The notes beneath the pieces are model-generated. The model did no database searches, was not told the DNA's origin, and worked only from the letters and a program-made list of their open reading frames with translations. From NCBI RefSeq assembly GCF_000002425.4, contig NC_037276.1, forward strand, positions 250,216 through 314,215: a DNA stretch of 64,000 nt, given 5' to 3'. The DNA is from Physcomitrium patens. Its lineage: Eukaryota; Streptophyta; Bryopsida; Funariales; Funariaceae. Each line of letters begins with the position of its first letter. Positions within the stretch are counted from its first letter, which is position 1. Shown here one piece after another: positions 34,310 to 45,445 of this stretch. Both the position numbers and the translations under genes were made by a program.

Positions 34310-35521
34310 ATGGCGTTGCAGAGGCAGCTCATACCGCCGTTTCGCCATGCCATAGTGGAGGATTCTTTCTTCCGAGGTGCCTACCCAACCATAAAGAACT
34401 TCAGGTTTTTGCGCAGGCTGCATCTCAAGACGCTGGTGTCGCTTACTCCCGAGGCTCACCCTAATCGCGACATGCGCGAGTTTTGTGAGCACGAGGGGAT
34501 CACGGTGCACAACTTCTTTGTCGAAAAGTTTCAGGATGGAGTCACGCTGACGAACGCGAAGGTTATTCAGGTGTTGCAGATTATCATTCGCCCGGAGAAT
34601 CTGCCTGTGTATGTACACTGCCTAGATGGGACGCATGTCACGGGCTTGGTGGTCATGTGTTTTCGCAAGCTGCAGAGCTGGAATCTGTCTACTTCCACTG
34701 CCGAGTTTTGCCAGTTTGAGAAAGACGGGGAGATTTCGCGAGAGGAGTCGCAATTTGTGGAGTCGTTTCGGGGGGAGATCGAGGTACCGCCCGTCATACC
34801 GAAGTGGTTGTGGCAGGGAGTTCGTACCGTGAAGCATCCGAGCTTCCGTTTGCGCTTACTGCCTGCCGTTGCGGGCGTGGAGAAAGACGGAGCTCATCTG
34901 CTTGCTAATGATCACGCTGACCCCAACAATTCGTCGACTAGTGTGATGAGTCGACCTCAGTACCATCCAAGCAGGGCGAGTAATCTTATGGTCTCCCATG
35001 TGGCGAATCACCAAGGAATGGCCGGCCTGGGAATTCCTAACGGGCGTGAGAGCCCTGGTAGGGGACTTGTGGGTTCTTTGGCTGCACCGAATGGTATGAT
35101 GGAGGGGGCGGTTACTTATGGCGACGGAGACAATGGTCGACGGCAATCTGGAGGTAGAATTCGGCACATGGGTGTTTGGTTGGGCACGGAATCGTCTGGG
35201 GTGGATGAAATCGTGAACAAACGAGGTGGGGTTGTTGTCAAGCCACCTCCTATTCTGGCTTTGGATCGAACGGAGAGATGGAGTGGTCCTCAGGCCATTG
35301 TTGGTTTCCCCAGGAAGGGATTTTGCGAAGTGCAGGACAGTGAAAGCAGGCGCAATCTGGAGGCTTTGTCACTCGAAGGGGTTGATGTGTTCGGCCCTCG
35401 ACGGATGCCTGGATGGCCTCGCCAAGTTAGGCGCCCACGGTCCATAGTTGGCACCAATACAGGCAAGAACATGTCGTCTCGAGAACAAGAGGTTCCTCAA
35501 TTTGTATCTGTAAGGAGGTGA
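34310..35521 (+). CDS. Host gene: Oca6/Siw14-like tyrosine-phosphatase-family protein
   Basis: 403 codons, uninterrupted. I place the start at ATG 34310; the open frame also runs upstream through GTG codons (34298-34306), which would not normally start a plant nuclear gene. Residues 1-180 match the plant and fungal atypical dual-specificity phosphatase group that includes yeast Oca6 and Siw14: LIPPFRHAIVEDSFFRGAYPT (7-27), SLTPEAH (44-50) and the P-loop-like VHCLDGTHVTG (102-112). The HCX5R signature has Cys104, but position 110 is Val instead of Arg, so classical catalysis is doubtful; related Oca proteins also depart from the signature, and Siw14-type enzymes act on inositol pyrophosphates. 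Residues about 190-403 are low-complexity and unrecognised. GC content and codon use differ strongly from the surrounding elements. Cytosolic or nuclear; no signal peptide or membrane segment. Confidence 0.85.
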   Translation: MALQRQLIPPFRHAIVEDSFFRGAYPTIKNFRFLRRLHLKTLVSLTPEAHPNRDMREFCEHEGITVHNFFVEKFQDGVTLTNAKVIQVLQIIIRPENLPVYVHCLDGTHVTGLVVMCFRKLQSWNLSTSTAEFCQFEKDGEISREESQFVESFRGEIEVPPVIPKWLWQGVRTVKHPSFRLRLLPAVAGVEKDGAHLLANDHADPNNSSTSVMSRPQYHPSRASNLMVSHVANHQGMAGLGIPNGRESPGRGLVGSLAAPNGMMEGAVTYGDGDNGRRQSGGRIRHMGVWLGTESSGVDEIVNKRGGVVVKPPPILALDRTERWSGPQAIVGFPRKGFCEVQDSESRRNLEALSLEGVDVFGPRRMPGWPRQVRRPRSIVGTNTGKNMSSREQEVPQFVSVRR

Positions 35522-37240
35522 CGAGAGTTGAGCCTGAGTTACATGTCACCGCAGAGGAGTAGCGAGTGCAAGATAGTATCATCGCCGCTGTTCGAGTTTT
35601 CTGGCACATTCACTTCTTTTTATGAAGCTATGGTGTAATCTGTTGGGTCGATCTTGCGCTCAGCATTCTTCCATTTCTTCGACGTGCGTCTTGGCAGGTA
35701 TGTACGTTTTGTGAAGATATCAGTTACAGAGTGTAACTTCGTAAACACTGAGACTGTTTTATCTGATCTTATCTGAAACTGTGAGCTGTGGAATCTGCAA
35801 TATGGCTACGTCGAGCTTCAATGTTTAGATGATTTACCAATCCTAGAAGCATTCGCATGTCTTCTTGTGTATGATCAGTATCCACAGAAGTCGGAAAGCA
35901 TGGTTAATGACTGCTGGTAGGTTTTAATAGTACCTTTTTATTATTTATTTATTTTGGTATTTGTGGTTTTGCATTAGAGTTTATCATTGTATCAGGTTTT
36001 AGGGTTCTGAATACTTTTCACACAAACTTATGGTTTTTTCGCATTTGCCAAGCTTGTTTGCCTTTTTTACACCATGTATTTCGACAATTGCAATCATGTA
36101 GCTTGAATCTCTCTTTGGACTCTATATATTGCTTTGCTTGTATAACATGCATTGCGATGTTATGTTGTGTTGCACTTGGTTTGTCATCTCATATTGTGTG
36201 TCTGATATCCCATGCTTCGTTGTGCAGGGGTAAAACATGTCTGATTGTCAAGCAGCTTCCCACGACCTGCCAGGTTTATCTGGAGATGGTTTGTGAATAG
36301 ATAAATGGGTGTGCTCACTACATGTGTGTGAAATCGTGCCGATAATGTGCAATACATAGGAATATTACTCATGAATTCTCTGTGTAGGTAATGCGACTGA
36401 CATTGACAATGCAGCAACTGCATGTGCCACCTTTGTGGAATTTTTTGAGTGCGCGGTTGCAGCTGTAAGAGTGTATGTATTGTCTCACTATCTGTTGAGC
36501 TTCTTGCTCCTTCAGTTCTCCGAGAATCAATCTGAGGTGGATAAGCTACCGAATTTACATCTGAGGCATTTATGTATTCCCACGAAGTTCACATCTAGAA
36601 TGGAGCAATTTTTTGTACTCATTATTGACGTCGAATGAAGTTTGCTTGCAAGCCCTTGCAGGTTCTTTTGACTGAGGTACTGTAGTTTATTTGTGCATCG
36701 AGGTTCCAAAGTTCATCGATTTAATTCATTTACCGGATCGCAGTGACTCCATGGATGAATAAATCTGGTCTATTGTCTGTTGGTTGAAGTGCTTGATACT
36801 AAGTATTCTATGTTAATGATCTTTGCCTTCTGTATAATTATTTAACGAAAAGCCTTGCTTCATCCATGTGGTCGAGTCTCTAGTATTACATGGTCTGGTG
36901 CTGTAGCTCTCATCGGTGGTCTCCATACCGTGCACTGACTCAATCCATACATGTACAATGCGCGGTGGATTTTGTGCTGGAACACACGTCTTGAATTAGA
37001 TTTGACAACGATCTTTTAATTTCACGATGGCCTAATTTGGTGGTGATTGCGTAGCATTTGGTCAGTCTGGTGGATCATCTCTTCCGTGTACAAATTCCAG
37101 CAGACTTGAGATGCGCTCTGACACTGGAGTCCCTCTCAGATCACAAGAGTGAATATTTTGATGAATTTCGTCAATCTTCTATTTAGGTTGTCGTGAATCT
37201 TGCACAATGTACTTTTGTATGCAGGATTGCAGCTTCCTAA
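35522..37240 (+). other. 3' flank of the host gene, possible spliced 3' UTR
   Basis: No long ORF. Base composition stays closer to that of the host gene than to the transposons. Splice-like signals occur: a donor AG|GTATGT near 35698 and acceptors TGTGCAG at 36227 and TATGCAG at 37224. They suggest 3' UTR introns or a longer alternative transcript, but this is not provable from sequence. Confidence 0.4.
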
Positions 37241-38112
37241 AACAATTGAGTGGGTTGGACTACACAGTTCCTAAAACAAATGACAGACATTTTCTACAAT
37301 AATCTTTCAACTACAAGGAATAAGTGCAATCCAAATATATGGACCAAACTTTGTGTAAGGCCAATGGTAAATGCATGGAGGGCTCAAATTTACTTCAGTA
37401 TATTTTTTCCAATGTTGATTTCATATTTCAAAGTTATGAAACTATTTTTTACAAATTTCGGGATTACAATCAAAGAAGAATTCAAAATGTAGATATTTTG
37501 GGTATTGAAGTTGGAATTTGCAGAGAGTAGTCCAAAGAGACCAAGCAATTTTTGTACTTTCATTTTCTTCTTTATATAGATGTTTTAATTTTATTTGGTT
37601 GTTGCTATGCAAATTATGTATAGAACATTTGGATCCAACAAAATGCAAAGGTTTTTGAGACAGAAGTAAAGAATGACATGCATGTGAGAATAATAATTTA
37701 GATGTATTTGATAGAATATTACAATATATTCTTCAAAACAAAGGTAGATTGGATGAAAAAACAAATAGACCTTAACAATGATTTTCTTTATAGATAAAAC
37801 AAAACTTGGATAGCAAGAGAATTGATATTATTTATAGAAAATATTGTAATCAAATAGAATAATAGAATTAGTCTTTGTTGGATCAAAATCTATGTTTCTT
37901 TACCACTATATTTTTAGCAAAATAAGAACACATACATATTAAAAATACATCTTTGTTTATCTTTATATTGGATTTTTATTATATTGGAAGCTTAAGTTAT
38001 AAGCTTTCAATATAATATATTCATGCTATTGGCCACAAAAAATGTATAAAAGTTTAATTTGTAGTTGCTAGGTCAAAAATTGACCACTCATAAAGAAATA
38101 TTGACTAAGAAT

Positions 38113-38146
<34 letters not shown>

Positions 38147-38525
38147 TAATAGTGGAACCATTTATGTTACTTCATTGTAATTGGCAAACATAGTTTTTAT
38201 TTATTACAAAAATTAAATAACCAAGTTTAAAGAAATTTTAGATAAATTACATTTATTGTAGTATTTTTTTGTTCATTATTTTTAAAATATAGGATCTTGA
38301 TCATATTCAAAGAGGTGCATTGTAAAAGAGTAACATACAATTGTTTATGTGCAAATATTAGGATTTTTAAATCTATTTCTACGTTCTTAAATAATTACCT
38401 TTAAGATTTGTTAATGGTCATTGTAAATACCATCTTTATTTGAAAATATCTTTGCTCCAACTTAAATAAAATCTTTGCAGATGATGGACATAATGTGATC
38501 TTTAGAAGAAAATTTTCTGTCTCTT
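37241..38525. other. AT-rich intergenic DNA without recognised genes
   Basis: Short ORFs here (for example near 37250-37530) overlap each other in different frames and show no domain. A TA tract is at 38116-38143. No similarity to the other elements was noticed. Confidence 0.55.
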
Positions 38526-39035
38526 TATCAAGGACATGAATCTTAAAGAAAGAAAATCTTTAATTGTGTCATTGAAGAGAACTAGAAAGTCAGTCGAAAG
38601 GTGATGTAATATTAAACTAGAATGGCTATTGCCAAAAACAAGAAGACTAGAAAGTCTTGAAACAAGATTAAGGATTAGAAAGGCATTGACAAGAGTGAAG
38701 AAGGCTTCATTCTTGCCTCCATATATATTCTTAACTAAGAGCTATGTGGTAATGTCCTACAGGACCTCTAAAACATGTTGACTCTGCTAGCCACATGTCT
38801 TAACTTGCAAGACAAGTTATCTATGTATGCGTCACATGGTTAGTTTGTTTCACAAGCTACTATGGGGAGTTAATTTGTTCCACAAGCTACCAACACGTGA
38901 TTAACTTGTTGGCCAAGTTTCCAACCTACAAATACATCTAAAGTCAAAACCGCATCTATATAGCTTCTAGGAAGCTTCATTAACAGACTATATGAAATTA
39001 ATCTATATTTACTTACTTCTACCTAAACATATAAG
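38526..39035 (-). repeat. A2 3' LTR, main part
   Basis: 510 bp homologous to A LTRs in reverse (ATCAAGGACATGAATC at the left edge). It is cut by A6 at ATAAG (39031-39035) and finishes at 45413-45445. Confidence 0.88.
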
Positions 39036-39587
39036 TGTCACGGCCATAATCATGTAAGCTAATAATTACATATAGAAATAGGTAGAAGTAAGTAAAAGTA
39101 GATAAAAGTAAGTTAATTCTATAATATTTAATATAAAAGCTTCCTAGAAACTTCCTAGACGCTGCTTTGACTTCATAGGTATCTTTAATTGACTTTTTGG
39201 ATTAGAAACGTGGTCAACAAGTTGGCCATGTGCCACACATGTTGTTAGCTTGAAGATCAAGCTAACTATGTGGCCCACACGTAGAAAAACTTACCTTGTA
39301 AGTCAAGGCATGTGTCCTACAAAGTCAACACATATTGGAGGTCCTATAGAACGTCGCCACGTAGCCCCTAGTTAGATAGTATATATAGAGACAAGAGTGA
39401 AGGCTTCTTCACTCTTGTCAACTCCTTTCTTGCTTCTAGTCCAGGTTCAAGAGTCTTTAGTTTCTTGTCTTATGGCAATAGCCATTCCAGTTTCCTTTTA
39501 ATATACCTACTTGTTTATATTTTGACTTATTATATCGAGATAGCCTTTTGGTGTATATTTTCCCTCATCGAGTCTTTGTCCTTGACA
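39036..39587 (+). repeat. A6 5' LTR
   Basis: 552 bp, TGTCACGG to CCTTGACA. TATATATA at 39380-39387 is followed at once by a perfect palindrome (39390-39419). Confidence 0.96.
39390..39419. promoter_or_regulatory. Perfect 13-bp inverted repeat beside the LTR TATA box
   Basis: GACAAGAGTGAAG (39390-39402), loop GCTT, CTTCACTCTTGTC (39407-39419). It begins 2 nt after TATATATA. The same structure is at 45210-45239 and, with small changes, in the LTRs of A1, A2, A3, A4 and A5. Confidence 0.85.
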
Positions 39588-39607
39588 GATTGACAAGAGT
39601 ACACTTA

Positions 39608-39619
39608 CAATATCAGAGC
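39608..39619 (+). other. A6 candidate primer binding site
   Basis: CAATATCAGAGC matches 9 of 12 positions of the D primer site TGGTATCAGAGC (initiator tRNA-Met type) and lies 20 nt after the LTR, a similar displacement to that in D. Confidence 0.5.
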
Positions 39620-39760
39620 TTTGTTTTTTCTTGAGTAAGAGTGGATTACCCCTTTCTCTTGACAAGACATAAGCGTATTAGAAGTTTGCGGATTACCCAC
39701 TTCTAAATTGATATTGTTCTTAGTATCTTCTTTGTTATCAAGTCTTTCTTTTCTTTTGTC

Positions 39761-40800
39761 TTGAGCAATATCAAACAAAATTTTCTTCTTAGTGTCATTA
39801 TGGCAGAGCTTGTTGAAATGAAGAGTGCAATGGCACAAATGCAAGAGCAAATGAGGGAGTTAATGCTTGCGATGCATCAACTCAATTCACCAACACAGGA
39901 AAGAACAAGAATAGCAGAAAGTGGAGATATAGAGATGATCGGAGCTGCTTCAACATCTACAACAAATCACGTTCCTTCTCCAATTGTACAACACCCTATA
40001 AGCACTAGAGAACCAAGAATTGCCTTACCTGAGAAATTTGATGGTACGAGATCAAAGTTTCGAGGGTTCATCAATCAAGTACAATTGGCAATTGAATTTC
40101 AACCGCAAAGCTATCCAACTCCAGGATCACAAGTCAGGTTTATTGGCACTCTACTTTCTGGTTCTGCATTATCGTGGTTTTCGTCTTTTCTTGAACAACG
40201 AAATCCAATATTGGACAATTTGGAAGCTTTTTTGGTGGAGTTTCGATCTATGTATGGTGAACACGATGCAACTCGTGTTGCAACAAATAAGATCCGAATT
40301 CTGCGACAAGAAAATCGCTCAGTAACAGTATATGCTTCACAATTTTGACAACTTGCAATTGACATCAAGTGGGATGATGCTGCACTCATCAGTCAATTTC
40401 TTTATGGATTGCAATACGAAGTAAAGAAATTGATGCTCAACTTACTTGATCCTCAAACTTTGAGTCAAGCAATCGATTTTGCGGTAAAATATGATAATCG
40501 ACTTTTCAAATTTCGATCCGAGAATCATTCACGGGAACCTCAACGTTATTACTCAATGGCAACATCAACATCTTTGCCAAACGTACATTCAGAAGTAGAA
40601 GACATGCAAATTGACGCGGTACGTTTTAAACCTCTAACTGAGCAAGAAAAGATTCGTCGTCGTCAATAAGGATTATGTTTATATTGCGGAGAACCTAAGC
40701 ACACTGCTAAACATTATCCAAAGAAACGACGCAACTATAAAATGAGAGATACGACGGTCAAAGAAGACAACATGTCGGAAAACGGATTCGTCCAGCTACA
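39761..40800 (+). pseudogene. A6 gag region
   Basis: Capsid-like text homologous to D gag (LPEKFDGTRSKFRGF near 40025, ALSWFSSFLEQR near 40165, DNRLFKFR near 40495) and a zinc-knuckle remnant (LYCGEPKHTAKH near 40678-40715). Starts at ATG 39800 or an upstream codon; the family start (MAEL...) is at ATG 39800. Fossil. Confidence 0.88.
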
Positions 40801-40809
40801 ATAGGGACC

Positions 40810-43800
40810 GTGCAGCTGGAACCTTGTACAATTCCTAATGAAGGTCCTATCCTCTCCTCAGAACCCTCTCCTTGTTTTATAATAGACTTATATTTAGGAC
40901 CTAAGAATTACAAAGCCTCTGCTTTATTAGATTCGGGAGCCTCAGCATGTTTTTTAGATGAACAATTTGTTAAAAGTCGTAAAATATCCTTTGTACAGAA
41001 ACCTAAACCAGTACATGTAGAAGTCATAGATGGTCGTCCCTTGTCTTCTGGAGATGTCACTCATGAAACTCATCCTATAAAAGCAACAATAGATGGTCAT
41101 GATAGCTACATAGCTTTTAACATAATTAAATCCCCGTCCAATCCAATTATTTTAGGTTTATCCTGGCTAGAAAAATATAACCCTCGAATAGATTGGAATT
41201 CGCGTAAACTTGACTTTTCCCAAAGCGTTATTAATAGTTCTACCAACCAAGTAAAAAATTATAAGTCTAGTGTAGTAAAACCCGTACTGATAGGTGCAAA
41301 AGCATTTATACACGCAGCAAAAGAAGGATCAACTTTTGCTATTTATGCTGCACCTATTTCTGAAAACGTAAAGACTTCAATTGGCATTCCAAGTCAATAT
41401 CAGGAGTATCAAGACGTTTTTGAGAAAAAGAATGCAGATATTCTTCCTGAGCATCGCCCATATGATTGTTCAATCGACCTCAAGGAAGGAACTCAGCCAC
41501 CATTTGGACCAATTTACAGTTTATCGCAAGATGAGATGGCTGAACTCAAGACATATATTGACGAGAATTTAGCGAAGAATTTCATACGCCATTCAAAATC
41601 TGCAGCAGGAGCTCCAATTCTATTCGTAAAGAAAAAAGATGGATCTTTACGAATGTGTGTTGATTATCGAGGACTCAACAAGATCACAATCAAGAACAAG
41701 TATCCATTACCTTTGATATCAGGACTCTTTGACCAATTGAATCAAGCTAAGATCTATACAAAAATAGATCTAAGAGGAGCATATAATCTAGTACGGATCA
41801 AAGAAAGAGATGAATGGAAGACTGCGTTTCGAACCAGGTATGGACATTTCGAATATAATGTCATGCCCTTTGGACTCACGAATGCACCAGTTGCTTTTCA
41901 ACATCTCATGAATGATGTATTTCGTGAATTCTTAGACAATTTTGTCGTTTGCTATCTAGACGATATCCTGATCTATTCTAAGAACGTCGAAGAACATGAA
42001 ATACATGTTCGTCAAGTATTACAAAAACTTAGAGATGCAGGATTGTACGCTAAGATGGAAAAGTGTGTATTTCACACTACTCAAGTTGACTTTTTAGGAT
42101 ACATCATTTCAAATGATGGTCTCATGATGGATTCTAAGAAAGTCCAAACAATCATGGATTAGAAGATTCCAAGGACAGTAAGAGATGTCCAATGTTTCTT
42201 GGGATTTGCCAATTACTATCGGATCTTCATCAAAGATTTCTCACGAGTTGCAGCTCCACTTACATGCTTGACTAGTAAAGATAAATTCCAATGGAATCAA
42301 GAAGCGGAAACAGCATTTGAAGCCTTGAAGACATCGTTTGTCTCTGCACCAGTCTTATATCGTGTTGATTTTTCCAAGGCATTTTTTATAGAAACAGATG
42401 CATCAGATTTTGCCTTGGGTGCAATTTTATCACAAATGGGAACAGATGACAAACTTCATCTGATAGCTTTTCATTCAAGAAAATTCTCAGCAGCCGAGAT
42501 CAATTATGAGATCCACGATAAAGAACTTCTTGCGATCGTGGATTCTTTTCAAGAATGGCGTCATTATCTAGAAGGCGCTTCTAGTCCAGTCACTGTGTAT
42601 ACAGATCACAAGAACCTCGAGTATTTCATGTCAGCATGCGTGTTGAATCGTCGTCAAGCTCGTTGGAGTATGTCTTTGTCAAGATTCGAGTTCATTATCA
42701 CTTATCGGCCAAGAAAACAACAAGGTTTATCTGATGCCCTATCTAGACATTCTTATTTTGCACCAAAAGAAAGAGATGCAGCTTTTGAGCAACAAAGAAC
42801 GGTCCTCTTGAAACCGAAGCAATTTCATCTCTGAGCAATGAAATCAACATTGACTGTTGATTCAACTTTTTTCAAGCAAATCCAGTCCAATATGTCCTCA
42901 GACCCTCTTGTTTATGATATCGAGAATAATTCTTCCAAGTCTCATGATCCTTCTAAGTTCGAGTTCAAGAATAATCTATTATATTTTGAAGGACGCCTAT
43001 ATGTTCCAGAAGGAGAAGCACGTTTACGTGTTCTTCAAGCACATCATGACTTTCCAGCAGCAGGGCACTTTGGATATAATAAGACTTTGGAACTCATATC
43101 AAGAGATTTTTGGTGGCCACAAATGTGGAAGTCAGTCAAAGACTTTGTACAATCATGTGATATTTGTTTAAGATCAAAAATTCCTCGTCATCGACCTTAC
43201 GGACTTCTTCAGCCATTACCTATACCAGAACAACCATGGTCTTCTGTTTCTATGGATTTCATCACAGATCTTCCAAGCTCAAGATCTTATGATTCTATAT
43301 TTGTGATAGTAGATCGTTTCACCAAGATGGCACATTTTGTGCCATGTACAAAATCTATCACAGGTGAAGAAACAGCTAAGCTTTTCATTGATAATATCTA
43401 TCGCTATCATGGATTATCTAAAGATATCATATCAGATAGGGGTTCTCAATTTGTGTCAAGATTTTGGAGGACCCTTTTCAAGATTTTAAAAGTGGACATA
43501 AAGCTATCTTCGGCTTTCCATCCTCAAACTGATGGACAAACAGAGCGCGTAAACTAAGTCTTGGAGCAATATTTAAGGTGTACTATCAACTAACAACAAG
43601 ATGATTGGACAACCCTTCTGCCATTGGTAGAGTTTGCTTATAATAATACGATACATTCTTCCACGCAACAAACACCTTTCTTTGCCAATTATGGCTATCA
43701 TCCACGACTTGATACTTTTGATTTTTCAAAATTTGATAATCCTGCAGTAGAAGATATGGCAAATCGGTTGTCAGAGTTACATGCAATAATGAAGACGAAA

Positions 43801-44298
43801 TTTAAGGAAGTTCAAGAACGACAAAAGATAAACGCAGATCTATATCATAAGGAGCAACCACAAATCAACGTGGGTGATAAGGTATGGCTACTTCGTCGCA
43901 ATATCAAGACTACTCGACCTTGTCACAAGTTGGACTATCGTAGGCTTGGCCCCTTTTCTGTTTCTGAATAGATCAACCCAGTTGCATATCGGTTACATCT
44001 ACCAGAGTCAATGAAGATCCATCCTGTATTCCACGTGTCTCTTCTTGAACCATATAAGACAGTGGATATACAAGGAAGAAGACAAATGCCACCGCCTCCT
44101 ATAGAAGTAGATAATAATGAAGAATTTGAGGTGGAAGAGATATTAGACTCAAGGCGGCACCGAAATAAGCTGGAATATCTTGTTCATTGGCGCGGATATG
44201 ATATTAGTGAACGCACATGGGAGCCATCCAGGAATCTAGCAAATGCATCAGCTAAAGTCAAAGTTTTTCATCAACAACATCCATCAAAACCAAGATGA
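40810..44298 (+). pseudogene. A6 pol region with chromodomain
   Basis: Protease LLDSGAS near 40925-40945 and ILGLSWLEKYNP near 41150; RT with [12 protein letters not shown] near 41625 and YLDD near 41955; RNase H (ETDASDFALGA near 42392, YTDHKNLEYF near 42600); integrase (HFGYNKTL near 43070, CDICLRSK near 43160, MDFITDLP near 43255, SDRGSQF near 43435, GQTERVN near 43535); GPF module near 43945; chromodomain EYLVHWRGYDISERTWE near 44175-44225. Homologous to D pol along its whole length. Fossil. Confidence 0.92.
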
Positions 44299-44565
44299 AA
44301 ATCTCTCTTATAAAAGAGACAAGATTGAGGCAAGATAACATTCAATTTCCTATCCTTGTTGTAACTTCTTTGCATTTGTGACGCTAATTAGATGGAGAGC
44401 CAACAACCAGCAGATTCAACTCAAGAACCTTCGTTTGCTGACCTACCGAACGAGACATTACGATTGTCACAACCTTCAAGACGACGCAATTGAGATGAAG
44501 ATCTTCAAGAACGACATGTTCTTCCTCGAACAGATTGTGAGATACAACGCATTTGGTATCACGAT

Positions 44566-44814
44566 TTGGGAAGGGACTCTCGATGTTTGGTGATTTTGCT
44601 AGAGGTAGGAACAACTCCTGATGGTGTTCTGAATATTCTATTCGAAGGAAGTTACGAAGGCCTCAACAATGATCAAATAACTGGGTGGTCTTCCCGCCCT
44701 GGTATGGGACACTACCGATGGTTGAGAGGCCCTATCAATCATCTTCGAAGAGAACAGAGATCAGAGTATGTGGCGAATACAATTCGTCGCATCATAGATT
44801 TCCTCAACATATGA
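44566..44814 (+). pseudogene. A6 ORF3 C-terminal part
   Basis: 82 open codons nearly identical to the C-terminal half of A1 ORF3 (LEVGTTPDGVLNILFEGSYE, HYRWLRGPINHL, RRIIDFLNI). N-terminal homology is recognisable from about 44390. It ends 42 nt before the 3' LTR. Function unknown. Confidence 0.6.
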
Positions 44815-44855
44815 TGACCGCTCCTCGTGGAACTCGTCTCTAGAAGGGGGGATAA

Positions 44856-45407
44856 TATCACAGCCATAATCATGTAAGCTAATAATTACATATAGAAATA
44901 GGTAGAAGTAAGTAAAAGTAGATAAAAGTAAGTTAATTCTATAATATTTAATATAGAAGCTTCCTAGAAACTTCATAGACGTTGCTTTGACTTCATAGGT
45001 GTCTTTAATTGACTTTTTGGATTAGAAACGTGGTCAACAAGTTGGCCATGTGCCACACATGTTGTTAGCTTGAAGATCAAGCTAACTATGTGGCCCACAC
45101 GTAGAAAAACTTACCTTGTAAGTCAAGGCATGTGTCTTACAAAGTCAACACATATTGGAGGTCCTATAGAACGTCGCCACGTAGCCCCTAGTTAGATAGT
45201 ATATATAGAGACAAGAGTGAAGGCTTCTTCACTCTTGTCAACTCCTTTCTTGCTTTTAGTCCAGGTTCAAGAGTCTTTAGTTTCTTGTCTTGTGGCAATA
45301 GCCATTCCAGTTTCCTTTTAATATACCTACTTGTTTATATTTTGACTTATTATATCGAGATAGCCTTTTGGTGTATATTTTCCCTCATCGAGTCTTTGTC
45401 CTTGACA
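44856..45407 (+). repeat. A6 3' LTR
   Basis: 552 bp, same length as 39036-39587. TATA and the perfect palindrome (45210-45239) are preserved. Confidence 0.96.
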
Positions 45408-45412
45408 ATAAG

Positions 45413-45445
45413 TAATTATTGGGATAAATATATATGTTCGTGATA
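45413..45445 (-). repeat. A2 3' LTR, outer end
   Basis: The 33 bp right of the ATAAG duplication continue A2 LTR text (TAATTATTGGGATAAATATA, then TTCGTGATA), completing the LTR cut by A6. Confidence 0.85.

Larger units (their letters stand above)
39036..45407 (+). mobile_element. A6: young chromovirus inserted in the A2 LTR
   Basis: 6372 bp with two 552-bp LTRs and a perfect 5-bp target duplication ATAAG (39031-39035 and 45408-45412). By eye the LTRs differ at 9 of 552 positions (1.6%), eight of them transitions, so it is the youngest full-length A copy. Parts: LTR, primer site, gag (39761-40800), protease-RT-RNase H-integrase (40810-43620), integrase end and chromodomain (43624-44298), ORF3 (about 44390-44814), LTR. 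All domains are present; the coding part has around seven or eight breaks. Confidence 0.95.

Noticed and set aside
34042-34618. Other-frame and antisense ORFs over the host gene start (34042-34464 plus, 34202-34618 minus)
   Set aside because: They arise from GC-rich DNA and the 48-bp tandem repeat. The phosphatase frame has the recognisable domain; these have none.
37250-37648. Short ORFs in the flank (37250-37492, 37324-37530, 37442-37648)
   Set aside because: They overlap in different frames and strands, are AT-rich and have no recognisable motif.
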